Origin: Neoechinorhynchus agilis
Lineage: Eukaryota > Acanthocephala
Reading direction: 5' to 3'
DNA: 64,000 nt
NCBI GenBank assembly: GCA_051530055.1
Contig: CM121342.1
Location: 8,122,001 to 8,186,000, forward strand
Position numbers and translations under genes: made by a program. The notes beneath the pieces are model-generated. The model saw nothing but the letters and a program-made list of their open reading frames with translations. It was not told where the DNA came from and did not search any database. Positions 26,201 to 37,599 of the stretch are shown piece after piece. Within the stretch, counting starts at the first letter, position 1. Each line of letters starts with the position of its first letter.

Positions 26201-29200
26201 AGTTAATAAAAGACACCTTGATTAAATTTGTTGTGTTCGAAGGTTGTAACGAAATGAAAAAACACTTTGAGCATATCTGATTCGCTGATTTCAATTATGT
26301 TATCTAATGTTAATGAATCTTGCAAATTTAGTGATCTTTCACTCTTGTTAATATTGACAAAATATGATAATGCCATTTCCGAATCGAATATTACAGCTGT
26401 AGTGTACGGAATCAGTTAGTTTAGTACATCTTGACGCGCTGATTCCAAATCTGTTTTTGGATTTGCGATAGCTATCATGGTTCTTGAGTTATTTGTTGTT
26501 ACATTTTGAGACAAACTACCTTGATTATTGATATTAAAACATCAATTAATTTAAGATCAAATTATCTTTTCTAGATCTACGTTTGGCGCTGAATTCACCT
26601 GCAATAACGGTTTAATGTTGCTTGTTAAATTTTGACCCTTAGTTTCAGGATTGAAGTACATAAGAGACACCTGAATTAAATTTGTTTTGTTCGAATGTTG
26701 TAACGAAATGAAAAAACGCTTTGAGCATATCTTATACGCTGATTTCAATGGTGTTATCTAATGTTAATGAATCTTGCAAATTTAGTGATCTTTCACTCTT
26801 GTGAATATTGACGAAATATGATAACTCGATTTCCGATGCGAATATTACAGCTGTAGTGTAAGGAATCGGTTAATTTAGTACATCTTGACGCGCTGATTGC
26901 AAATCTGTTTTCGTATTTGCGATAGCTATCATGGTTCCTGAGTTATTTGTTGTTACATTTTGAGACAAACTACCTTGATTATTGATATTAAAACATCAAT
27001 CAATTTAAGATCAAATTGACTTTGCTAGATCTACTTTTGACGCTGAATTCACCTGCAATAACGGTTTGATGTTTCTTGTTAAATTTTGGCCCTTAGTTTC
27101 AGGATTGAAGTTCATAAAAGACACCTGAATCAAATTTGTTGTGTTCGAAGGTTGTAACGAAATGAAAAAGCATTTTGAGCATATCTGATTCGCTGATTTC
27201 AATGGTGTTATCTAATGTTAATGAATCTTGCAAATTTAGTGACCTTACACTCTTGTGAATATTGACAAAATATGATAATGCGATTTCCGATGCGAATATT
27301 ACAGCTGTAGTGTAAGGAATCAGTTAATTTAGTACATCTTGACGCGCTGATTCCAAATCTGTTTTCGGATTTACGATAGCTATCATGGTTACTGAGTTAT
27401 TTGTTATTACATTTTGAGACAAACTACCTTGATTATTGATATTAAAACATCAACCAATTTAAGATCAAATTGACTTTTCTAGATCTACTTTTTACGCTGA
27501 ATTCACCTGCAATAACGGTTTGATGTTTCTTGTTGAATTTTGGCCCTTAGTTTCAGGATTGAAGTTCATAAAAGACACCTGAATTAAATTTGTTGTGTTC
27601 GAAGGTTGTAACGAAATGAAAAAGCATTTTGAGCATATCTGATGCGCTGATTTCAATGGTGTTATCTAATGCTAATGAATCTTGCAAATTTAGTGATCTT
27701 TCACTCTTGTGAATATTGACAAAATATAATAATGCGATTTCCGATGCGAATATTACAGCTGTAGTGTACGTTATAAGTTAATTTAGTACATCTTGACGCG
27801 CTGATTCCAAATCTGTTTTCGGATTTGCGATAGCAATAATGGTTCCTGAGTTATTGGTTGTTACATTTTGAGACAAACTACCTTGATTATTGATATTAAG
27901 ACATCAATCAATTTAAGATCAAATTAACTTTTCTAGATCTACTTTTGACGCTGAATTTACCTGCAATAACGGTTTGATGTTGCTTGTTCAATTTTGACCC
28001 TTAGTTTCAGGATTGAAGTTCATAAAAGACACCTGAATTAAATTTGTTATGTTCGAAGGTTGTAACGAAATGAATATACATTTTGAGCATATCTGACTCG
28101 CAGATTTCAATGGTGTTATCTGATGTTAATGAATCTTGCAAATTTAGTGACCTTACACTCTTGTGAATATTGACAAAATATGATAATGCGATTTCCGATG
28201 CGAATATTACAGCTGTAGTGTAAGGAATCAGTTAATTTAGTACATCTTGACGCGCTGATTCCAAATCTGTTCTTGGATTTGCGATAGCTATCATGGTTAC
28301 TGATTTATTTGTTGTTACATTTTGAGACAAACTACCTTGATTATTGATATTAAAACATCAATCAATTTAAGATCAAATTAACTTTTCTAGATCTACTTTT
28401 GACGCTGAATTTACCTGCAATAACGGTTTGATATTGCTTGTTGAATTTTTACCCCTTGTCTCAGGATTGAAGTTCATAAAAGACACCTGAATTGAATTTG
28501 TGGTGCTCGATAGTTGTAACTAAATGAAAAAACATTTTGAGCATATCTGAGTCGCTGATTTCAATGGTGTTATCTAATGTTAATGAATCTTGCAAATTTA
28601 GTGATCTTTCACTCTTGTGAATATTGACGAAATATGATAATGCGATTTCCGATGCGAATATTACAGCTGTAGTGTAAGGAATCAGTTAATTTAGTACATC
28701 TTGACGCGCTGATTTCAAATCTGTTTTCGGATTTGCGATAGCTATCATGGTTACTGAGTTATTTGTTGTTACATTTTGAGACAAACTACCTTGATTATTG
28801 ATATTAAAACTTAAATCAATTTAAGATCAAATTAACTTTTCTAGATCTACGTTTGACGCAGAATTAACCTGCAATAACGGTTTAATGTTGCTTGTTTAAT
28901 TTTGGCCCTTAGTTTCAGGATTGAAGTTCATAAAAGACAGCTTAATTAAATTTGTTGTTTTCGAAGGTTCTAACGAAATGAAAAAGCATTTTTAGCATAT
29001 CTGATGCGCTGATTTCAATGGTGTTATCTAATGTTAATGAATCTTGCAAATTTAGTGATGTTTTACTCTTGTGAATATTGACAAAATATGATAATGCAAT
29101 TTCCGATGCGAATATTACAGCTGTAGTGTACGGAGTAAGTTTATTTAGTACATCTTGACGCGTTGATTCCAAATCTGTTTTTGGATTTGCGATAGCTATC

Positions 29201-32200
29201 ATCGTTCCTGAGTTATTTGTTGTTACATTTTGAGACAAACTACCTTGATTATTGATATTAAAACATCAATCAATTTAAGATCGAATTAACTTTTCTAGAT
29301 CTACTTTTGATGCTGAATTCACCTGCAATAACGGTTTGATGTTGCTTGTAAAATTGCTACCCTTAGTTTCAGGATTTAAGTTCATAAAAGACACCTGAAT
29401 TAAATTTGTTGTGTTCGAAGGTTCTAACGAAATGAAAAAACATTTTGAGCATATCTGATGCGCTGATTTTAATGCTGTTATCTAATGTTAATGAATCTTG
29501 CAAATTTAGTGATCCTTCACTCTTGTGAATATTGACAAAATATGATAATGCGATTTCCGATGCACATATTACAGCTGTAGTGTACGTTATATCTTAGTTT
29601 AGTACATCTTGGCGCGCTGATTCCAAATCTGTTTTCGGATTTACATAGCTATCACGGTTCTTGAGTTATTTGTTGTTACATTTTAAGACAAACTACCTTG
29701 ATTATTGATATTAAAACATCAATCACTTTAAGATCAAATTTACTTTTCTAGATCTACTTTTTACGATTAATTCACCTGCAATAACGGTTTTATTTTGCTT
29801 GTTTAATTTTTACCCTTTGTCTCAGGATTGAAGTTCATAAAAGACACCTGAATTAAATTTGTGGTGCTCGGCAGTTATAACGAAATGAAAAAACATTTTG
29901 AGCATATCTGATGCGCTGATTTCAACGGTGTTATCTAATGTTAATGAATCTTGCAAATTTAGTGATCTTTCACTCTTGTGAATATTGACAAAATATGATA
30001 ATTCGATTTCCGATGCGAATATTACAGCCGTAGTGCACGCAATCAGTTAGTTTAGTACATCTTGACGCGCTGATTCCAAATCTGTTTTTGGTTTAAGGAT
30101 AGCTAGCATGGTTCGAGTTATTTGTTGTTACATTTTGAGACCAACTACCTTGATTATTGATATTAAACATAAATCAATTTAAGATAAAATTAACTTTTCC
30201 AGATCTACTTCTCACGCTGAATTCAATTGCAATAACGGTTTAATGGTACTTGTTAAATTTTCACCCTTAGTTTAAGGATTGAAGTTCATAAAAGAAAGTT
30301 TACTAAATTTGTTGTGTTCGAAGGTTGTAACGAAATGAAAAAACATTTTGAGCATATCTGATGCGCTGATTTCAATGGTGTTATCTAATGTTAATGAATC
30401 TTGCAAATTTTGTGATCTTTCACTCTTGTGAATATTGACAAAATATAATAATTCGATTTCCGATGCGAATATTACAGCTGTAGTGTAAGGAATCAGTTAG
30501 TTTAGTACATCTTGACGCGCTGATTCCAAATCTGTTTTCGGATTTTCGATAGCTATCATGGTTCCTTAGTTATTTGTTGTTACATTTTGAGACAAACTAC
30601 CTAAATTATTGATATTAAAACATCAATCAATTTAAGATCAAATTAACTTTTCTAGATCTACTTTTGACGCTGAATTCACCTGCAATAACGGTTTGATGTT
30701 GCTTGTTAAATTTTGACCCTTAGTTTCAGGATTGAAGTTCATAAAAGACACCTGAATTAAATATGTTGTGTTCGAAGGTTGTAACGAAATGAATAAACAT
30801 TTTGAGCATATCTGACTCGCTGATTTCAATGGTGTGATCTAATGTTAATGAATCTTGCAAATTTAGTGATCTTTCACTCTTGTGAATATTGACAAAATAT
30901 AATAATGCGATTTCCGATGCGAATATTACAGCTGTTGTGTAAGGAATCAGTTAGTTTAGTACATCTTGACGCGCTGATTCCAAATCTGATTTCGGATTTG
31001 CGATAGCTATCATGGTTCCTGTGTTATTTGTTGTTACATTTTTAGACAAACTACCTTGATTATTGATATTAAAACATCAATCAATTTAAGATCAAATTAA
31101 CTTTTCTAGATCTACTTTTGACGCTGAATTCACCTGCAATAACGGTTTGATGTTGCTTGTTAAATTCTGACCCTTAGTATCAGGATTGAAGTTCATATAA
31201 GACACCTGAATAAAATTTGTTGTGTTCGAAGGTTGTAACGAAATGAAAAAACATTTTGAGCATATCTGATGCGCAGATTTCAATGGTGTTATCTAATGTT
31301 AATGAATCTTGCAAATTTAGTGATCTTTCACTCTTGTGAATATTGACAAAATATGATAATGCGATTTCCGATGCGAATATTACAGCTGTAGTGTACGGAA
31401 TCAGTTAGTTTAGTACATTTTGACGCGCTGATTCTAAATCTGTTTTCTGATTTTCGATAGCTATCATGGTTCCTGAGTTATTTGTTGTTAAATTTTTAGA
31501 CAAACTACCTTGATTATTGATATTAAAACATCAATCAATTTAAGATCAAATTAACTTTTCTATATCTACTTTTGACGCTGAATTCGCCTGCAATAACGGT
31601 TTGATGTTGCTTGTAAAATTTTGACCCTTAGTTTAAGGATTGAAGTTCATAGAAGACACCTGAATTAAATTTGTTGTGTTCGAAGGTTGTAACGAAAATA
31701 AAAAACATTTCGAGCATATCGGTTGCGCTGATTTCAATGGTGTTATCTAATGTTAATGAATCTTGCAAATTTAGTGATCCTTAACTCTTGTGAATATTGA
31801 CAAAATATGATAATGCGATTTCCGATGCGAATATTACAGCTGTAGTGTAAGAAATCAGCTAATTTAGTACATATTGACGCGCTGATTCCAAATCTGTTTT
31901 CGGATTTGCGATAGCTATCATTATTCCTTAGTTATTTGTTGTTACATTTTGAGATAAACTACCTTGATTATTGATATTAAAACACCAATCAATTTAAGAT
32001 CAAATTAACTTTTCTAGATCTACTTTTGACGCTGAATTCACCTGCAATAACGGTTTGATGTTGCTTGTTGAATTTTTACCCTTAGTTTCAGGATTGAAGT
32101 TCATAATAGACACCTGAATTCAATTTGTGGTGCTCGATAGTTGTTACGAAATAAAAAAACATTTTGAGCATATCTGATGCGCTGATTTCAATGGTGTTAT

Positions 32201-33388
32201 CCAATGTTAATGAATCTTGCAAATTTAGTGATCTTTCACTCTTGTGAATATTTACAAAATATAATAATGCGATTTCCGATGCGAATATTACAGCTGTAGT
32301 GTAAGCAATAAGTTAGTTTTGTACATCTTGACGCGCTGATTCCAAATCTGTTTTTGGATTTGCGATAGCTATCATGGTCCCTGAGTTATTTGTTGTTACA
32401 TTTTGAGACAAACTACCTTGATTATTTATATTAAAACATCAATCAATTTAAGATATAATTGACTTTTCTAGATCTACTTTTGACGCTGAATTTACCTGCA
32501 ACAACGGTTTGATGTTGCTTGTTAAATTCTGACCCTTAGTTTCAGGATTAATGTTCATAAAAGACACTTGAATTAAATTTGTTGTGTTCGAAGGTTGTAA
32601 CGAAATGAAAAAATATTTTGAGCATATCTGATGCGCTGATTTCAAATGTGTTATCTAATGTTAATTAATCTTGCAAATTTAGTGATCTTTCACTCTTGTG
32701 AATATTGACAAAATATTATAATGCGATTTCCCATGCGAATATTACAGCTGTAGTTTAAGGAATCAGTTGATTTAGTATATCTTGACGCGCTGATTCCAAA
32801 TCTGTTTTTGGATTTGCGTTAGCTATCATGGTTCCTGAGTTATTTGTTGTTACATTTTTAGACAAACTACCTTGATTATTGATATTAAAACATCAATCAA
32901 TTTAAGATCAAATTTACTTTTCTAGATCTACTTTATACGCTGAATTTACCTGCAACAACGGTTTGATGTTGCTTGTTAAATTCTGACCCTTAGTTTCAGT
33001 ATTGAAGTTCATAAAAGACACCTGAATTAAATTTGTTGTGTTCGAAGGTTTTAACGAAATGAAAAAACATTTTGAGCATATCTGTTGCGCTGATTTCAAT
33101 GGTGTTATCTAATGTTAATGAATCGTGCAAATTTAGATATCTTTCACTCTTGTGAATATTTACAAAATATAATAAAGCGATTTCCGGTGCGAATATTACA
33201 GCTGTAGTGTAGAGAATCAGTTAATTTAGTACATCTTGACGCGCTGATTCCAAATCTATATTTGGATTTGCGATAGCTATCATGGTTCCTGAGTTATTTG
33301 TTGTTACATTTTTTGACAAACTACCTTGATTATTGATATTAAAACATCAATCAATTTAAGATCAAATTAACTTTTCTAGATCTACTTT
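20250..33388. repeat. Satellite array, about 29 tandem units of about 454 bp
   Basis: The landmark CTTTTCTAGATCTACTTT recurs about 30 times, at roughly 21122, 21575, 22030, 22484, 22938 and so on to 33377, nearly always 450-457 bases apart. All units point the same way. The first units are diverged, and one of them (about 20.76-21.12 kb) lacks some 100 bases. Each unit holds a TCTAGATCTA palindrome (XbaI/BglII sites). On the minus strand many units keep open frames of 60-98 codons (for example 29238-28942, beginning MSQNVTTNNSGTMIAIANPK). Because 454 is not a multiple of 3, no frame runs through the array. I do not call these genes. The array abuts a Penelope fragment on the left and an assembly gap on the right, so its true length is unknown. 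Confidence 0.97.
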
Positions 33389-33411
33389 NNNNNNNNNNNN
33401 NNNNNNNNNNN
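33389..33411. other. Assembly gap (23 N)
   Basis: A run of 23 N directly inside the last satellite unit. The bases on its right do not continue the satellite, so the array is probably cut short or collapsed in the assembly. Confidence 1.
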
Positions 33412-34378
33412 AAAAACCGACAGCAAATATTTTTCACCAAAAATGCACAAAACTACGAATAACTTAATTTTCAAGGATAATTGGGTTTAGAGCAGCCTTT
33501 TACTTAGGGATCCCTTTAGAAGATCTTTCTCTTAGAATTATTCCCAAATTACAATCTAATCTTCTTGGTTTTCTCGTCATCATTCTCTAAAGCTTCACAG
33601 TGACGTTTCTATTGGTCGCGTTCAATTCATTTGCACGCTCAGGATTCTCAGTAATCCGCATTTCCGCTGCCCTCATGGAACAGAACCGAATGTGCCGATT
33701 GCAGTTGAGTTTGATTCGTTGTCGTTGACTCCGATGGAATCCAGTAAGACGCTATGATGGACATCAATGTTTTTTTCGAGAAAGCTGATAGCCTTCTAAG
33801 CGTTATCGTTCTCAGCGGTCGCCCATTTTGAATTTGTTTTACGATGACAATCGATTTGTAAAGTAGTCTTCGGTCTTTACCCGATAAAATGTTTGAGGAG
33901 ATAGTTTACTACTGATAAAAACCTGCAGCGAGTATATTGGTTCTGCATTTCCTGAAAGCTTAACCTGATTATATCAATAATCGCTGACTTTTGAAGGTTG
34001 GAAAATCGGATTCAAATTGATTTGATCGAATGATTGTATAAGGTTCATTTATCGCGGCGGCCGTTTATAATGTTTCATAGCGCCAAGACGATTGATTAAA
34101 TTCGCGATTTATTCGAAAGATCGGCCGAGGACGATTCGCTTCAGAGCATCTGCAAAACCAATTCGATGAACAGATTTCCAGCGAATGATTTCTTAGACGA
34201 ATGACCAGACTATTTTACTGCTCGATCGGCCAATGTTTATTCGCGGTGTATTTTGACAAGAATTCATTCGCCCTTGGTTGAAGCTGGGCATTATATTTAC
34301 TCCCACAACCGATTGCTGATTCACTTGATTAATCGATTTCGATTAGCGAGCTGCATATTCAGGTTGGTATCGATTTGA
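33412..34378. other. Unassigned stretch right of the gap
   Basis: No gene recognised. Minus-strand pieces near 33790-33560 read somewhat like protein (VHHSVLLDSIGVNDNESNST; MRITENPERANELNATNRNV) but in different frames. They could be exon remnants or chance. Nothing else is seen. Confidence 0.4.
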
Positions 34379-34640
34379 TCAGTTAATCAAACATAAATGA
34401 TAGTGCCCTTTTGTATTCCTAATTTTCCAATTTATGCCATCTTCAACAAATAATTGCCGTGACCAATTCAAATATCCGTTGAACAAATGATTTCGCCCAT
34501 CAATCGCATTAAGAATTTCCACACGATTGTCTGCTTCAAAGTTTCGAATGATTGCCTCCAACCACCCAAAGGTCTCGAAAGCAAGTTGATCGAATGCGAC
34601 CGAAGACCAGAGGATCTCGAATGGTATATTTCGTGAGGTG
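34379..34640 (-). pseudogene. Protein-like open stretch of about 85 codons, unknown; exon or remnant
   Basis: On the minus strand one frame is open from about 34640 to a TGA at 34379. It reads IPFEILWSSVAFDQLAFETF, then GWLEAIIRNFEADNRVEILN, then further balanced sequence ending KGHYHLCLIN. It uses all amino-acid classes and is less AT-biased than its surroundings, as expected of a real last exon. No family was recognised and no in-frame ATG starts it. Its 5' edge overlaps the start of the LINE open frame on the plus strand (34635), so it may be a host exon cut by that element, or part of another repeat. Confidence 0.35.
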
Positions 34641-35480
34641 AGACAACCACCCTCATCATCGGAAACTACACGTCACTTCATCACGGAAACCGCACCCCGG
34701 CCATTAAATACGACCAGGAGGACAACGACTGCGCCCAAGCCTCATCTTCATGCCCGATATGTAGAAAGACTTTCCAAATCACCAAAGGAGGACTTATCAG
34801 AATTCGCGGCCCGATTTCCTACCGATTCCCAGGGTCTAACCATCCTATTGATTCAGTGAAGTCCGAGATTAAGAAAAGCACATTCCCCGATCCGTTGCCT
34901 AGTGCCACACATCCCTCCATCGTATCGCTCGTATCGGCTCTCCCAAGTGGGATCCCTAAAGGTGCTCGTTTCCAAGTCGCAACGGCCTATGCGGAGAAAC
35001 TATCCCAGGCTACTGATTGTGACTCCGACCTGGCATGGATACACCTCTTCGCGTACCCGCGTTTAGTATTAAGTGTGGACGACTTGACACCCGACGAAAA
35101 CCTTACCACTTCAATTAAAAAACCTATCCTGAACTTAAAAAACATCTTTGACGATCTTTTGAAAAGAGCTCGATAATCTTCAGATGACTCAGTCGCGTTT
35201 AAGCCCAGTAAACCTCGCTCAACGGGTGCTCGGGTATCTGCTAAGTTAAATTATGGAGACATCCGAGGGGTTGTACGCATCTTGTCCTCCGAGACCACGT
35301 TCTGCGAACCCTCCTCTTCTACCTCAGGCGCTCTAAAGGAGAAGCACCCTGCGCCCACAACAGTAGTGGATGTACCCGGACAACAACTATTACTAAATCT
35401 TTCCCTATTTGTCCGAAAACGAACTAAATTTAAGCCAATAACGGGTACAAAGAACATGAATAATAGAATTTTGCGAAATT
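34635..35480 (+). mobile_element. LINE-like retroelement, N-terminal piece (zinc-knuckle region), family A
   Basis: A single frame is open from 34635 to 35176, without an early ATG. It begins with a zinc-finger-like CPICRKTFQITKGGL and continues with SGIPKGARFQVATAYAEKL, then a W..LF.YPRLVL block and NLTTSIKKPI. I recognise this order (C2H2-like finger, IPKGAR block, W-LF-P block, LTTSIKK) as the N-terminal part of a retroelement RT protein common in invertebrates. Its C-terminal part is also present here at 47.9-48.5, 50.2-50.9, 57.8-59.2 and 63.7-64.0 kb. The RT core is missing from this copy. I cannot give a clade name. Confidence 0.6.
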
Positions 35481-35789
35481 CAATCTAACACACAGAGTAA
35501 GCATCGACGCTATACTCAATAAAATAATGTTTGGTTCAAAAGACGCAAAGTGCACAGAAAATACACAAATGTCCGATGAACTACTAAGAAAATACAAATG
35601 CTAAAGTTTCGAGAATTATATCTTATGAGCATCTCAAAAATAGGGCCAATTCAATAAACATCATTCGTATTTAAAGACAAAACTATAAGCTATTTCGTCG
35701 TCTTGTCTTTAGATGAATATACCCGTGTTTCCGTAACGTTGATGAACTTATCTAGGAAGTTCCGTTCTTTAATAAAAGAACAAGGGAAC

Positions 35790-35975
35790 AACCCGAGTAT
35801 TTTTGAAAACTAGTTGAACTTACGTTGTAACAACTTTTCAAACAGTGAGTATTGGCCAAGAGCCAAAGCCCAATGACGACCAAAGATGCAATCGCGTCTC
35901 AGAGGGCGATTAATAAAATGAAAGATAATCGGTGGAATTAGTTTTAGTGTGGGTGCGAATTGTTTAACATCGCGG
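35790..35975. repeat. Dispersed repeat, copy 3 (longest)
   Basis: Longest copy of the family seen at 14935 and 15645. It shares AATGACGACCAAAGATGCAA, AAAGATAATCGGTGGAATTA and GGGTGCGAATTGTTTAACAT. A 108-codon minus-strand frame crosses it, but no clear counterpart is open in the other copies, so I do not call a protein. Confidence 0.7.
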
Positions 35976-36224
35976 GCATGGCCAAATCTTGCATACGTTT
36001 CAGTCCGACGTTTCCATATTTGGTGGGTAGAATCGCTTGTATCCATGACGTGTTCGTTATTTTTCAAGCTACTCGTGCAAAAGCCTATTAAGTTTCGAAA
36101 AATGCTAAAATTTGCAATAGCCTCCAGAAGTCGCACATCGAACTTTCCTCATCTCACTTCCAGCAAACAATTAAAACGCCTCTCAACCTTACCACCACAA
36201 TTTCTTCCACATATCACCCCCTTT

Positions 36225-36505
36225 TCACACGAGCACAACACTCGTAATCCTAATTCGTTTCATCATCCCTCGACCTCCTTATACCTTCGCTAATTTTTCC
36301 ATGCTGCTCAATCTTCTCTCGGATGTAATGACTGGAAATGAAACTGAAAGATAAACCTCATGTGCGCTCCTCACACCAGCACAACACTCGTAATCCTAAT
36401 TCGTTTCATCATCCCTCGACCTCGTACCGCCTTATACCTACGCTCCTATTTCCATGCTGCCCAATCTTCTCTCGGATATCATAACCTGAAATGAACCTGA
36501 GGAAA
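36225..36505. repeat. Tandem duplication, two copies of about 140 bp
   Basis: Both copies hold ACAACACTCGTAATCCTAAT, then CATCCCTCGACCTC, then CCATGCTG and CAATCTTCTCTCGGAT. They start at about 36225 and 36368, with small indels between them. No coding potential. Confidence 0.85.
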
Positions 36506-37380
36506 GACCCAGATCGTGGTGCTCAATCATCGTTCATGTGGATGCATTTCTGTGTTCGACCGGCATTTATTCCTAACAAAACTACCCCTACTTTAAAATG
36601 AATCGAGATGAACGTATCAACCCCTTGCGTTGTAATTGGAGTCGCTTTGTACTCCTATTCTAATTCGTCTATAAAAGCTTATTTGGTATCTTGCAGATAG
36701 CTAAACTCATTAGACAGAATGTAGTCCAAGATTCCATTTAAGTCGAAATTGATTCTGACATATTTTTCTAGATATGGCGCTCGTCTGAATATTTCGTTGA
36801 ACAATAAGCGGCGCGGATTTACAACTTCATATTTTATCAAGTGGAACCCGACGCCTTCTTTTGTCAAACGGAGAAATATTGCACGGTTTTTCAAAAGTTG
36901 ACTTAGCTGTAATAATTGTTTAAGTCTCGTACGCTAGTGGGATTCCATTGCATTAATGAAAGTCGTGCTCTATTATATTACGCCCACCAAGGATTGATGG
37001 TAAAGCACTGTCGTTTAGTTAGTGAGCATATTGGGTAGACAACAGACCTTTATTTTCCAATTTTCTGAGGCCTCGTCAATCTTTTCAATGCGCTCGTTGA
37101 TCCTGTAACGGCGCTTATCCCCGCCGGTACTTATGTACTATATCGACCACACTTAAAAAGTGAGGTTACGTTAATCGAGATGGGATCGCGTTATAATGGA
37201 GGTCGTATTCATTCGCCAAGTGGAAACAGTAGACGGGGGAACAAGGCGAACTTTAGGCTCAATCTAAGGACAGTGAATATTGATCCATCCACCACGTGAA
37301 TTTTTAGACCTTGATCAAAAGGCGTACAAGATTGTGCCTCCGAAACAATCAGATTTTAAAATAAAATCATTTTTTTCGTT

Positions 37381-37530
37381 GTTGGTGTTGATCATTTATT
37401 TTGAAATATTTCGTAAGGTTTTTGCTTACCTTTTCAGTTATATTGTTGTGAATAAAATACTTTAACAATATAACTGAAGAGGTAAGCAAAAAGCTTACGA
37501 AATATTATAAAATAAATGATCAACACCAAC
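37381..37530. repeat. Long near-perfect hairpin, arms of about 67 bp
   Basis: The left arm 37381-37447 (begins GTTGGTGTTGATCATTTATT) pairs with the right arm 37464-37530 (ends AATGATCAACACCAAC) with only a few mismatches and a 16-base loop. It may be a foldback transposon or a fresh inverted duplication. A transcript across it would form a long double-stranded RNA. Confidence 0.9.
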
Positions 37531-37599
37531 AACAATCTAGGGAAAAACATCGCCAAACTCGAATCAAATTCACCCTGACGACAATTCTCTATAAAATCA

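Larger units (their letters stand above)
35481..37380. other. Gene-free stretch with a dispersed repeat and a tandem duplication
   Basis: No gene recognised. It contains the third copy of the dispersed repeat (35790-35975) and a two-copy tandem duplication (36225-36505), listed separately. The remainder is AT-rich with short chance frames. Confidence 0.5.

Noticed and set aside
20250-33388. Satellite open frames as a family of real small genes
   Set aside because: They sit in a tandem non-coding-like repeat whose unit length is not a multiple of 3; start and stop positions vary between units and many units have stops.
20250-33388. CRISPR-like array
   Set aside because: Units are about 454 bp, contiguous without unique spacers, and the DNA is eukaryotic.
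35810-36136. 108-codon minus-strand frame
   Set aside because: It overlaps the dispersed repeat, and I found no matching open frame in the other copies.
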